Made by a program: the position numbers and the translations under genes | Notes under the pieces: model-generated | What the model saw: the letters and a program-made list of their open reading frames with translations, nothing else | The model's database searches: none | What the model was told of the DNA's origin: nothing | Assembly (NCBI RefSeq): GCF_015319165.1 | Contig: NZ_JADIVZ010000001.1 | Span: forward strand, 930,001-994,000 | Direction of reading: 5' to 3' | Length of the DNA: 64,000 nucleotides | DNA from: Nocardioides acrostichi | GTDB lineage: Bacteria; Actinomycetota; Actinomycetes; Propionibacteriales; Nocardioidaceae | Shown here: in pieces, positions 43,102-51,579 of the stretch | Numbering within the stretch: position 1 is the first letter of the stretch | Layout of the letters: each line of letters opens with the position of its first letter

Positions 43102-43107
43102 TAGATT
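43102..43107 (+). promoter_or_regulatory. -10 hexamer TAGATT of leaderless GNAT/synthetase gene
   Basis: TAGATT ends 7 nt before the GTG at 43115; no Shine-Dalgarno sequence lies between. Confidence 0.6.
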
Positions 43108-43114
43108 CGACCCC

Positions 43115-45841
43115 GTGACCGCAGGCCCCGACCAGAGCCAGCAGACCGGCGACCCCCTGCCCCCCGACGCGCCGCCGCGCCACTGGGAGGCCGACGTGCT
43201 GCTCCGAGACGGTGGCACGGCGCACATCCGGCCGATCACGCCGGACGACGCGGGCCTGCTGGTGGAGTTCTACGCGCGAGTCTCCGACCGGTCGAAGTAC
43301 TACCGGTTCTTCTCGCCGATGCCGAACCTCTCCGATCGCGACGTCACCCGCTTCACCCACGTCGACCACGTCAGCCGGGTGGCGCTCGTGCTGACGCTCC
43401 AGGGCCGCATGATCGCGGTCGGCCGCTACGACGTCGTCCGGCCAGGCGAGGCCGAGGTGGCGTTCTTGGTCGAGGACGAGCACCAGGGCCGCGGCATCGC
43501 CCAGCTGCTGCTCGAACACCTGGCACAGGCCGGTCGCGAGCGCGGGGTCGAGAAGTTCCTGGCCGAGGTGCTGCCCGACAACGCCCGGATGATCCAGACC
43601 TTCCGCGAGGCCGGGTACCGCATCGCCAGCGAGTACGACGACGGCGTGCTGTGCCTGGAGTTCCCCATCGACGCCACCGACACCGCGATCGGCGTCATGC
43701 AGGGTCGCGAGCACCGTGCCGAGGCGGCGTCCATCGAGCACTTCTTCCGGCCTCGCTCGGTCGCGATCATCGGTGCCAGCCGGCGCCAGGACACCATCGG
43801 TCAGACGCTGGTGCGCAACCTGGTCATGGGCGACTACACGGGGCGCGTGTTCGCGGTGAACCCGAGCGCGCAGGCGGTCTCCGGTCTCCCGGCGTACGAG
43901 TCGGTGGGGGAGATCCCCGGGCCCGTCGACGTCGCCATCGTCGCGGTGCCTGCCGACGCCGTGCAGGACGTCGTCCTCGACTGCGCCGCGAAGGGCGTGC
44001 GCGGCCTGGTCGTGATCTCCAGCGGCTTCGCGGAGTCCGGCGAGGAGGGGCGCCGCCGACAGCGCCGGCTGGTCGGCCTCTCGCGCTCCTACGGGCTGCG
44101 GCTGATCGGCCCGAACTGCCTGGGCATCATCAACACCGACCCGAACGTGTCGATCAACGCCTCGCTCTCGCGCGTGATGCCCCCGCGCGGACGAGCGGGG
44201 TTCTTCTGCCAGTCCGGCGCGCTGGGCTCGGCGATCCTCGAGACGGTGCAGAACCGAGGCCTGGGCCTCTCGACGTTCGTCAGCGCCGGCAACCGCGCCG
44301 ACGTCTCGGGCAACGACCTGCTGCAGTACTGGGAGGAGGACGACTCCACCGAGGTGGTGCTGCTCTACCTGGAGTCGATCGGCAACCCGCGCAAGTTCTC
44401 GCGCATCGCGCGCCGGGTGAGCCTGCGCAAGCCGATCATCGCCGTGCGATCGGGCCGCACCACCCAGGGCGTGCCGATGGGCCACGCGGTGCGCAAGATC
44501 GCGGCACCGCCGGAGGCCGTCGACGCGATGTTCCGCCAGGCCGGCGTGATCCAGGTCGACACCCTCGAGGAGATGTTCGACGTCGCCCAGCTCGTGGCCC
44601 ACCAGCCGCTGCCGCGCGGACGCCGCGTCGCGATCGTGGGCAACTCCGACGCTCTCGGCCTGCTCGCGGCCGACGCCGCCGCCGCGGTGGGCCTGGTCGT
44701 CAACCGGTCGGTCGCCCTCGGTGCCGAGGCCGGCGCCGAGGACTTCGAGGACGCTCTCGACGCCGCGATCGACGACCCCGACATCGACGCCGTGGTGGCC
44801 GTGTACATCCCGCCGCTCAACGTGTCGGGCGAGCAGGTCGCGAACGTGCTCGCGGCGATCGGCGAGCAGTCCGACAAGCCACTCGTCTCGACCTTCCTCG
44901 GAGTCGAGGGCGTGCCGGAGCTGCTGCGCGTGCCCGACGTCGCCGGCTCCACGGCCGGACGCGGGTCCGTGCCCTCCTACCCGGCGGTCGAGGCGGCCGT
45001 GCGCGCGCTCGCGCGCGTGGTGGAGTACGCCGTCTGGCTGCGTACGCCCGACGGCGCGCCCCCCGATCCTGCCGACGTCGACGGGACGACGGCACGCGAC
45101 CTGGTGCTGCGCCGCCTCGGCGACACCCCCGGTGGGGTCGAGCTGAGCCGTGACGACGTCACCGCGCTGCTGGGCGCCTACGGCATCGAGCTGTGGCCTG
45201 CCCGGGAGGTGACGAACGCCGACGAGGCCGTGGCGGCGGGGGCGGAGTTCGGGTGGGACGTCGTGCTCAAGGCCACCGCTCACCACCTGCGCGAGCGGCC
45301 CGACCTGGCGCACGTGTGGCGCAACATCGACACCGAGGTCCAGATGCGCGATGCGTGGGCGAGCCTCACCGCGCTCGTGCCGGTCGACGTCGCCGGCTTC
45401 GTGGTGCAGCGGACGGCGCCGCCCGGCGTCCCGATCACGGTGCGCAGTATCGAGGATCCGCTCTTCGGGCCGGTGGTGTCGTTCGGCATCTCCGGGCCCA
45501 TGACCGAGCTGCTCGGCGACCGCGCCTACCGGATCCCGCCGCTGGGCTCGCGTGACGCGGCGGCCATGGTGCGCGAGGTGCGATCCTCGCCGATGCTGTT
45601 CGGCTACCGGGGGGCCGAACTGGTCGACACCGGTGAGATCGAGCGGCTCATCATGCGGGTGGCGCAGATGCAGAACGACCTGCCCCAGATCAGTGCCCTC
45701 GAGCTGGGGCTGGTGCTCGCCGGGGCCGAGGGGGCGAGCGTGCTCACGGCCTCGGCGCGGCTGGAGCAGGTGGCCGACGCGCGCTCGGACTGGTTCGTTC
45801 GCCGGATGCCGACGCAGGCGGGGGACACCCTCCCCTCCTGA
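43115..45841 (+). CDS. GNAT acetyltransferase fused to NDP-forming acyl-CoA synthetase domains (PatA-like)
   Basis: A 908-aa protein. Residues about 30-190 are a GNAT acetyltransferase (VAFLVEDEHQGRGIAQLLLEHL is the acetyl-CoA loop). Residues about 195-620 are CoA-binding and succinyl-CoA-ligase-like domains (RPRSVAIIGASRRQDTIG), and the last 230 residues an ATP-grasp domain. In Streptomyces PatA-type lysine acetyltransferases the GNAT domain is likewise N-terminal, while in E. coli PatZ it is C-terminal. The SHTG loop that bears the phospho-histidine in active synthetases reads GHAVRK here, so the synthetase part is probably a non-catalytic sensor. A likely target is acetyl-CoA synthetase. 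GTG start with TAGATT 7 nt upstream. Confidence 0.88.
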   Translation: MTAGPDQSQQTGDPLPPDAPPRHWEADVLLRDGGTAHIRPITPDDAGLLVEFYARVSDRSKYYRFFSPMPNLSDRDVTRFTHVDHVSRVALVLTLQGRMIAVGRYDVVRPGEAEVAFLVEDEHQGRGIAQLLLEHLAQAGRERGVEKFLAEVLPDNARMIQTFREAGYRIASEYDDGVLCLEFPIDATDTAIGVMQGREHRAEAASIEHFFRPRSVAIIGASRRQDTIGQTLVRNLVMGDYTGRVFAVNPSAQAVSGLPAYESVGEIPGPVDVAIVAVPADAVQDVVLDCAAKGVRGLVVISSGFAESGEEGRRRQRRLVGLSRSYGLRLIGPNCLGIINTDPNVSINASLSRVMPPRGRAGFFCQSGALGSAILETVQNRGLGLSTFVSAGNRADVSGNDLLQYWEEDDSTEVVLLYLESIGNPRKFSRIARRVSLRKPIIAVRSGRTTQGVPMGHAVRKIAAPPEAVDAMFRQAGVIQVDTLEEMFDVAQLVAHQPLPRGRRVAIVGNSDALGLLAADAAAAVGLVVNRSVALGAEAGAEDFEDALDAAIDDPDIDAVVAVYIPPLNVSGEQVANVLAAIGEQSDKPLVSTFLGVEGVPELLRVPDVAGSTAGRGSVPSYPAVEAAVRALARVVEYAVWLRTPDGAPPDPADVDGTTARDLVLRRLGDTPGGVELSRDDVTALLGAYGIELWPAREVTNADEAVAAGAEFGWDVVLKATAHHLRERPDLAHVWRNIDTEVQMRDAWASLTALVPVDVAGFVVQRTAPPGVPITVRSIEDPLFGPVVSFGISGPMTELLGDRAYRIPPLGSRDAAAMVREVRSSPMLFGYRGAELVDTGEIERLIMRVAQMQNDLPQISALELGLVLAGAEGASVLTASARLEQVADARSDWFVRRMPTQAGDTLPS

Positions 45842-45856
45842 GCGGTGCCGAGACAG

Positions 45857-45862
45857 TAGGCT
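45857..45862 (+). promoter_or_regulatory. -10 hexamer TAGGCT of leaderless sulfotransferase-like gene
   Basis: TAGGCT ends 7 nt before the ATG at 45870, again without a Shine-Dalgarno sequence. Confidence 0.55.
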
Positions 45863-45869
45863 CGCGGCC

Positions 45870-46520
45870 ATGGTGATCTCCGACCGCGTGCGCCTGCTCT
45901 TCGTGCACGTGCAAAAGACGGGTGGGTCCACGATCCACAACCGCCTGAGCGAGGTGCTCCCGGACGCCCGGCAGGTCAAGGGGCTCGAGCGGCACAGCCA
46001 ACTGGCTCAGATCCTGCGGGCCGAGCCGGAGCTCTCGAGCTACTGGACCTTCGGCGTCGTGCGCAATCCGTGGTCGAGGATGCTCTCCTGGTACAACATG
46101 GTCGACCGGTTCCGCGGCGACGAGGACAGCAAGAGCAAGCTCGACCGCAAGAACGGCTTCATCCGTTCGGTCGCCGAGGCCTGCCCCGACTTCGAGTCGT
46201 TCGTGATGGTCGGGCTCGACGAGTTCAAGCGACTCCAGATCCCGCAGGTGCGCTACCTCACCACCAAGCACCGCCGTGCCGACTTCATCGGCCGCCAGGA
46301 GACCCTGGAGGCCGACCTGCGCGCCGTCCAGGCGAAGTTCGAGATCGAGTGGACGCCGCTGCAAAGCGTCAACATCGACCGCTCGCGACCCGACTACAAG
46401 AGCGGACCCGAGCTCGGCGGCCGCGACACCCGCTACCGCGAGTTCTACACCGACGCGATGCAGCGCCGGGTCGAGGCCGTGTTCGCTCGCGACGTGCAGG
46501 CGTTCGGGTACGAGTTCTGA
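45870..46520 (+). CDS. Sulfotransferase-family protein (PAPS-dependent type)
   Basis: A 216-aa cytoplasmic protein with the PAPS-binding features of sulfotransferases: LLFVHVQKTGGSTIHNRL contains the 5'-phosphosulfate loop (KTGGST) and FGVVRNPWSRMLSWYN the 3'-phosphate motif (RNPWSR). The rest is helical and charged. It resembles the sulfotransferase family-2 proteins that modify carbohydrates or lipids. It precedes the DUF5998 gene with a 1-nt overlap, so it is part of the same operon. The acceptor is unknown. It is otherwise unlike its core-gene neighbours and may be a lineage-specific insertion. Confidence 0.82.
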   Translation: MVISDRVRLLFVHVQKTGGSTIHNRLSEVLPDARQVKGLERHSQLAQILRAEPELSSYWTFGVVRNPWSRMLSWYNMVDRFRGDEDSKSKLDRKNGFIRSVAEACPDFESFVMVGLDEFKRLQIPQVRYLTTKHRRADFIGRQETLEADLRAVQAKFEIEWTPLQSVNIDRSRPDYKSGPELGGRDTRYREFYTDAMQRRVEAVFARDVQAFGYEF

Positions 46521-47113
46521 TGCGTGGCACCCGCCCCGGGGGTCGTCCCGACGATCGCCTCGATCGTGAGTTGCGCCGCGCCATCGAGCGCACGGGCTAC
46601 TACCCCGACATCGTGGCCGAGGCGGTCGCGTCGTCCGTCGCCGGCGAGGAGGTCGTCTCCTCGTTCGTGCACCACGAGCCGACGTTCGAGCGCGATGAGG
46701 TGCGACGCCACCTCTCGGTGCTGGTGCTGACTCCGACGCGGTTGGTGCTCACGCACACCGACGAGCACGCCGGCGACGACCTGCTGCCCGAGCCCTACAC
46801 CTCGACCTCCACCGAGGCGGTGCGGCTCTCGTCGGTCACCTCGGTGGTCGTGACGCGCATGGTCACGAGCCCCGCCAAGGGTGCCGGGCGTACCGCCGAG
46901 GTCAACCTCACCATCGGTTGGGGCGGGGTGAGCCGGGTCGACCTCGAGCCCGCCGCGTGCGCCGACCCGGCCTGCGACGCCGACCACGGCTACTCCGGCG
47001 TGCTCGCCACCGACGACTTCGCGCTGCGGGTCTCGGCGGCCGCCGACGGCGGCGAGGCGGTCTCCGGACTGCTGGCCTTCGCCGATCAGCTCTCGGCTCG
47101 CACTCACAGTTGA
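46520..47113 (+). CDS. DUF5998 family protein
   Basis: A 197-aa protein conserved in actinobacteria next to the phosphodiesterase gene that follows. It begins RELRRAIERTGYYPDIVAEAV-like (ELRRAIERTGYYPDIV) and has the hydrophobic strand LSVLVLTPTRLVLTHTDEH in the middle. It has CADPACDADHGYSG near the C-terminus, a small cysteine cluster. There is no signal or membrane segment. Its ATG overlaps the upstream stop by 1 nt and its stop overlaps the next start (TTGA) by 4 nt. Function unknown. Confidence 0.82.
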   Translation: MRGTRPGGRPDDRLDRELRRAIERTGYYPDIVAEAVASSVAGEEVVSSFVHHEPTFERDEVRRHLSVLVLTPTRLVLTHTDEHAGDDLLPEPYTSTSTEAVRLSSVTSVVVTRMVTSPAKGAGRTAEVNLTIGWGGVSRVDLEPAACADPACDADHGYSGVLATDDFALRVSAAADGGEAVSGLLAFADQLSARTHS

Positions 47114-48255
47114 GCGACCCTCACGTGACCGGCTTCGTCGAGCCCGCCTACGGCACGGCGTCGCTCGCGGACGTCGTGCCGGGCGTCGCGGCCGCCCTCG
47201 GCCGTCCGCTCGCCGGGCTGACCGAAGGTCCGACGGAGGGCCTGCTGCTGCCGTCCGCCGACTCCTACGTCGTGCTGCTCGTCGACGGTCTCGGCGCTCG
47301 GTTGCTGGAGCGCTATCGCCACGTCGCGCCGTTCCTGGCCTCGATGCGGTCGGTGGCTCCGTCCGCCACCGCGGGCGTGCCGTCGACGACCGCCACCAGC
47401 CTCACCTCGTTCGGTACCGGGCTGGTGCCGGGCCACCACGGGGTCGTGGGATTCACCTCGCGGTTGCCCGGCACCGACCGGTTGCTCGTGGCCCTGACCT
47501 GGGACAAGTCCGTCGACCCCGAGGAGTGGCAGCCCCACCCCACCGCACTGGCCCGGCTCGCGGCGCAGGGAGTGGAGGTGAGCGTGGTCAACAAGCGCGA
47601 GTTCCGCGACTCCGGACTGACGCGGGCCGCCGCCCGGGGCGCCGACTACGTCGGCGCCGACCGCGTGGGAGAGCGCATCGCCGCCGCCGTCACGGGAGCC
47701 GGGCGGACGCCGTCCCTCACCTACCTCTACGACCCCGACCTCGACTGGACCGGTCACCAGCACGGCGTCGCCTCCCCGCAGTGGCTCCAGCAGCTCGCGA
47801 TGATCGATCACGAGGCCGAGCAGCTTCGTGACGCGCTGCCCGCCTCGACCCGCCTGCTGATCGTCGCCGACCACGGCATGGTCGACGTGCCCCCGACCGC
47901 CCGGGTCGACGTCGACCAGGTCGACGAGTTGCGCGACGGCGTCTCGCTGCTCGGCGGCGAGGCCCGCTTCCGCCACCTCTACTGCTCTCGAGGCGCCGTC
48001 GACGACGTCGTCGCCACCTGGCGCTCGGTGCTGGGGGAGCGCGCCGACGTGCTCACCCGCGACGAAGCCGTCGCTCGCGGCTGGTTCGGCCCCGTCGAGT
48101 CACGCGTCGTGCCACGGCTGGGCGACGTCATGGTCGCGTGTCGTGACGAGACGGCGGTGCTCTCCACGAGGTCGTGGGCGTACGAGGCGACCTTGATCGG
48201 GATGCACGGGTCGCTCACTGCCGAGGAGATGTTGATCCCGTTGTTGGTGGGGTGA
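47110..48255 (+). CDS. Alkaline phosphatase/nucleotide pyrophosphatase-family phosphodiesterase
   Basis: A 381-aa protein of the type I phosphodiesterase/nucleotide pyrophosphatase family. The metal-binding VVLLVDGLGARLL is followed by the catalytic Thr region VPSTTATSLTSFGTG; further metal ligands are in YLYDPDLDWTGHQHG and LLIVADHGMVDVP, and the last is in GMHGSLTAEEM. No signal peptide is visible, so it should act in the cytoplasm. Substrates in this family are nucleotides or phosphonates. The TTG start coupled to the previous gene was chosen; GTG at 47125 is nearly as good. Confidence 0.88.
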   Translation: MSDPHVTGFVEPAYGTASLADVVPGVAAALGRPLAGLTEGPTEGLLLPSADSYVVLLVDGLGARLLERYRHVAPFLASMRSVAPSATAGVPSTTATSLTSFGTGLVPGHHGVVGFTSRLPGTDRLLVALTWDKSVDPEEWQPHPTALARLAAQGVEVSVVNKREFRDSGLTRAAARGADYVGADRVGERIAAAVTGAGRTPSLTYLYDPDLDWTGHQHGVASPQWLQQLAMIDHEAEQLRDALPASTRLLIVADHGMVDVPPTARVDVDQVDELRDGVSLLGGEARFRHLYCSRGAVDDVVATWRSVLGERADVLTRDEAVARGWFGPVESRVVPRLGDVMVACRDETAVLSTRSWAYEATLIGMHGSLTAEEMLIPLLVG

Positions 48256-48533
48256 AGCTTGTAGCGACGTGTTCCGCGTCGCGCGCCCGATTTGTGTTGA
48301 CGCAGAGATGTGCGGTCAGGCGATCGCCGATTGAACACACTGGTACCTGCTGGCACTCAAACAGTCAGCAAGTAATTGGGCTTTGAATCTGCCCGCACTG
48401 GTCCGCATCGGCCTCCGCATCCGTCGACACTCAGAGTTCATCAGGTAACGGTTGGGTCACGGTCTTCGGTGGGGCTGTGGAATGGGAGGTTTTCGGGGGT
48501 TGGTTGTCGGTGGTGACGGCTTGACTAGACCAC
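48256..48533. other. AT-richer intergenic region upstream of the 13E12 gene
   Basis: About 278 bp with clearly lower GC than the surrounding DNA, no gene and no RNA I can recognise. The TTGACTAGAC stretch at about 48520 may hold promoter elements for the HNH gene. The change in composition together with the following 13E12 gene and repeat array suggests a mobile or decayed insertion. Confidence 0.5.
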
Positions 48534-49802
48534 ATGAGTTCACTGGTGGCCGAGCCACTCGATCACCCGATCGGTCGGGTAGTCGAGCAACTCGATGCCG
48601 CCTTGGACGACGCCGAGGGCTTGTCGCTGCTGGGGCTGGACCAGGCCGGCACGGCGGGCGCGTTGAGCGTGTTGACGGCGTTGGAGTCACGCCTGATCGA
48701 GCTCGAACACCGGGTGCTCGCGCACGCGGGCGAGGTCGTCGTGGAGGACACCACCGGCGCCGTTCAGACCTCGGCGTGGCTCGCCGGCACCGCGCGGTTG
48801 ACCCGTGCCGAGGCGAAGCGGCGGGTCTGGCTGGCCCACGCCCTCGAACGCTACGAGGTACTCCGGTCGGCCTTCGCGGACGGGTCTGTGAACCGGGAGC
48901 AGGCACCCGTGATCGCGGGCGCCCTGGACGACTTGCCTGACGACCTCGATGCCGATGTGGTGGAGAAGGCCGAACGGTTCCTGGTCGAGCAGGCAGCGCT
49001 GCACGATGCCAGGGATCTGCGGGTGATGGGTCGGCATCTGTTGGAGGTCGTCGACCCCGAACGCGGCGAACTCGAGGCCGCGAAGAGGCTCGAGGCCGAG
49101 GAAGAACAAGCCGCCCAACGCGCACGGTTGACGATGAGCGACGACGGGCACGGGACCGTGTTCGGACGCTTCCAGCTACCCGTCCTGCACGGTGCGATGC
49201 TGCGCAAGGCGTTGGATGCGATCCTCGCCCCCGGCCACTGGAACAGCGAAGGGCATGAGCCGAAGGCGAACCTGACCACGCCGCAGCAGAACGGTGAAGC
49301 GTTCTGCGAGCTCCTCGAAACGCTGGCCGAGCGGGATCTGCCCACCACCGGCGGCGTCGGTGCGACCGTGGTGGTGACCATGACGCTCGACGCTCTGCTC
49401 GGTGGGCTGGGTGAGGCGGTCCTCGACACCGGCGACCGGCTCTCCGCGGCCACCGCGCGCAGGTTGGCGTGTGGAGCGAATCTGGTCCCGGTGGTTCTCG
49501 ACGGCGACGGGATCCCGCTGGACCTGGGGCGTGGGCAGCGGCTCTACTCCAAGGGCCAACGCCTCGTCCTCGCCGTGCGCGACCGGCACTGCACCGCCGA
49601 AGGGTGCGACACGCCCGCGCACCGGTGCCAGGCGCACCACGACCATCCTTGGTCACAAGGAGGGCCCACCGACCTCGCCGACGGCCGGTTGTTGTGTTGG
49701 CGGCACCACCGGATGGTCCACGACCCCGGCTGGGCCTACGAGATACACCGCACCGGCCCACCCGGCACCCGATCCACCCTCGGGTTCAGACTGCGGAACT
49801 GA
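48534..49802 (+). CDS. DUF222/HNH endonuclease, 13E12 repeat family
   Basis: A 422-aa protein with an N-terminal DUF222 domain (about residues 30-290; SAWLAGTARLTRAEAKRRV is typical) and a C-terminal HNH nuclease: CTAEGCDTPAHRC, then HHDHPWSQGGPTDLAD and LLCWRHHRMVH with the paired zinc-binding cysteines and catalytic histidines. Genes of this family occur in many copies in actinobacteria (named after the M. tuberculosis 13E12 repeat). Whether they are mobile or defence nucleases is not settled. It stands alone and is flanked by the AT-richer region and a 41-bp tandem array. Confidence 0.93.
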   Translation: MSSLVAEPLDHPIGRVVEQLDAALDDAEGLSLLGLDQAGTAGALSVLTALESRLIELEHRVLAHAGEVVVEDTTGAVQTSAWLAGTARLTRAEAKRRVWLAHALERYEVLRSAFADGSVNREQAPVIAGALDDLPDDLDADVVEKAERFLVEQAALHDARDLRVMGRHLLEVVDPERGELEAAKRLEAEEEQAAQRARLTMSDDGHGTVFGRFQLPVLHGAMLRKALDAILAPGHWNSEGHEPKANLTTPQQNGEAFCELLETLAERDLPTTGGVGATVVVTMTLDALLGGLGEAVLDTGDRLSAATARRLACGANLVPVVLDGDGIPLDLGRGQRLYSKGQRLVLAVRDRHCTAEGCDTPAHRCQAHHDHPWSQGGPTDLADGRLLCWRHHRMVHDPGWAYEIHRTGPPGTRSTLGFRLRN

Positions 49803-49850
49803 ACCCCGGAGTTGGGGTTGCTTTTCGTCTCACCGGGTTTCGACACGCTC

Positions 49851-50055
49851 GTCGCTGGCGCTCCTCACGGCTCAACCACCGGGACGTGCTTGTCGCTGGC
49901 GCTCCTCACGGCTCAACCACCGGGACGTGCTTGTCGTTGGCGCTCCTCACGGCTCAACCATCGGGACGTGCTTGTCGTTGGCGCTCCTCACGGCTCGACC
50001 ACCGGGACGTGCTTGTCGTTGGCGCTCCTCACGGCTCAACCACCGGGACGCTTGC
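49851..50055. repeat. Five tandem copies of a 41-bp unit
   Basis: A 41-bp unit that begins GTCGCTGGCGCTCCTCACGG and ends GGGACGTGCTT occurs five times in perfect period (49851, 49892, 49933, 49974, 50015) with a few substitutions. The unit resembles the TTTCGACACGCTCG...CAACCACC dispersed extragenic repeats of Nocardioides-like genomes. There are no unique spacers, so it is not a CRISPR array. Confidence 0.92.
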
Positions 50056-50076
50056 TGCTCCGGCACCGGCGCGCGC

Positions 50077-50736
50077 TCAGCCGTCGAAGGGCAACGGGTC
50101 GGGGGCGAGGGAGACGGCGCGGGCGCGGGCGGCGGTGAGACCGCGGCGGTGGTGTTGGCGGCAAAGCACCTCGTAGGCCACCTCGGGTGGCGGCGTGCCG
50201 TCGTGCGCGTCGACGTCGCCGACGACGACCTGGTCGCCCTCGGTGACCATGACGCCGTTCTCCGTACGGGCGTTGTGGGTGGCGCGCTGGCCACACCAGC
50301 ACAGCGCCTCGACCTGGAGCACGTGCATGCGGTCGGCGAGCTCCACCAACCTCGCCGCACCCGGGAAGAGGCGAGTGCGGAAGTCGGTGAGGATGCCGAA
50401 GCAGAACACGTCGACCTGCAGCTCGTCGACGACCTTGGCGAGCTGGTCGACCTGCTCGGCGGTGTAGAACTGCGCCTCGTCGCAGATGAGGTAGTCGATG
50501 CGGGAGCCCCGAGTCAGCTCCTCGACCACGTAGCGCCAGAAGTCGAAGGAAGGGTCGACCTCGAGCGCGTCCTTGGTCAGGCCCAGGCGGGAGGAGAGGC
50601 GCCCCGAACCGGCTCGGTCCAGCGCCACGAAGATGCGACCTGACAGCCCCCGGGCGGCCCGGTTGTGGTCGCTTTGCAGGGCCAGGGTCGACTTGCCGGA
50701 ATCCATGGTCCCGGTGAAGAACTGGAGCTCTGCCAC
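50077..50736 (-). CDS. tdk: Thymidine kinase
   Basis: Phosphorylates thymidine for salvage, 219 aa, cytoplasmic. The P-loop GTMDSGKSTLAL is at the N-terminus, the catalytic acidic residue is in LICDEAQFYT, and the C-terminal zinc/lasso domain contains CWCGQRATHNART and CRQHH. The GTG start gives the family-typical VAELQFFTGTMDSGK beginning; GAGAAT 8 nt upstream may be a leaderless -10. M. tuberculosis lacks this gene, but many other actinobacteria have it next to the sulfurtransferase or DUF5998 region, as here. Confidence 0.95.
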   Translation of the reverse strand: MAELQFFTGTMDSGKSTLALQSDHNRAARGLSGRIFVALDRAGSGRLSSRLGLTKDALEVDPSFDFWRYVVEELTRGSRIDYLICDEAQFYTAEQVDQLAKVVDELQVDVFCFGILTDFRTRLFPGAARLVELADRMHVLQVEALCWCGQRATHNARTENGVMVTEGDQVVVGDVDAHDGTPPPEVAYEVLCRQHHRRGLTAARARAVSLAPDPLPFDG

Positions 50737-51029
50737 GGTGCCGGATTCTCGCACGTCGGCACGCGTGACGAGGGAGGCCCCGACCGATCTGCCCTGGCTT
50801 CCCCGGCCAGGGTTCAACGTCGTGGGGAGGCTGCACGTGGCAGGCATCGGGGCTCGTGTGCATGCGGATTACCTGCACCGCGTCGCCGACGATCACCGCG
50901 GTCGCGAGCAGTGGGTGGGCTCACCTCGCAGCCCGGTTACGGCCGCGCTGTGCACCTCGACCGACTCGAGCCCACCAGTGCGCCACCACGCGCGGCCGCA
51001 CTCGCCCGGGGCCTCGTGGCTCGAGGCCC
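50737..51029. other. Intergenic region upstream of tdk without a recognisable gene
   Basis: 293 bp between the tdk start and the 3' end of the next minus-strand gene. Frames crossing it have no family features or usable starts. It presumably holds the tdk promoter; I see no repeats or strong hairpins. Confidence 0.4.
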
Positions 51030-51500
51030 TCAGGTCGCCCCCTGGGCTGCCGCGTTGCTGCGCCGGCGCAGCACCACGGAGTCGAGCCACAGCAGCACCA
51101 CGACGTCGAGCACTGGCGGCTCGGACTCCGGCCCCACCACCACGTCGAACACGGGCCGCCGGCTGAAGAAGGACGACGTGGCGAGCTCGCCGATGGTCTG
51201 AGTCGTGTCGCTGACCGTCATGCGCTGGGTGAGCCACCCGGCCGGCGCGACGGTGAGCTCGACGGGTCCGCCGGTGACCGTCCAGCGACTGACCGACCAC
51301 CCCTGCCGGACGAGGGTGCGGTGCACGGCACCTGCCAGCGTCACCTCGATCGTGCCGCCCGTGAACCCGTGCGAACTCACCTCGTAGTCGCGGCCCTCGA
51401 CGCTCAAGGTGGCGCGTTCGCGCCAGAACGACTTCTCGGCACGGGCCACGATCGTGCCGTCGCGGGTGATGGTGCCGTCGGACTGCCACTCATAGCGCAT
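51030..51500 (-). CDS. Hypothetical protein, beta-rich (possible LURP-one/tubby-like fold)
   Basis: A 156-aa protein with a strongly alternating beta pattern, e.g. GTIVARAEKSFWRERATLSVEG, YEVSSHGFTGGTIEVTLAG and PVELTVAPAGWLTQRMTV (shown in parts), ending in a hydrophobic strand LDVVVLLWLDSVVLRRR. This repeated strand-turn pattern reminds me of LURP-one-related/tubby-like barrels, but I cannot confirm it. No signal peptide. It diverges from the sulfurtransferase gene with 79 bp between. Function unknown. Confidence 0.65.
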   Translation of the reverse strand: MRYEWQSDGTITRDGTIVARAEKSFWRERATLSVEGRDYEVSSHGFTGGTIEVTLAGAVHRTLVRQGWSVSRWTVTGGPVELTVAPAGWLTQRMTVSDTTQTIGELATSSFFSRRPVFDVVVGPESEPPVLDVVVLLWLDSVVLRRRSNAAAQGAT

Positions 51501-51579
51501 GGCCGGATGCTTACCCGGTCGCACGATGTTCACTCGCGCCCTGCACTCCCGGGCTGGCGGATGGTGCCAGGATCGGGCC

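Noticed and set aside
42830..45979. Open frame of 1049 codons on the minus strand opposite the GNAT/synthetase gene
   Set aside because: Antisense shadow without motifs; the plus strand has clear GNAT, CoA-binding and ATP-grasp domains.
48452..48940. Open frame overlapping the start of the 13E12 gene
   Set aside because: Arg/Gly-rich shadow of the DUF222 coding region that begins in the AT-richer intergenic DNA; no domain.
49851..50055. Possible CRISPR array
   Set aside because: The 41-bp units are directly adjacent with no unique spacers, and no cas genes are in the window.
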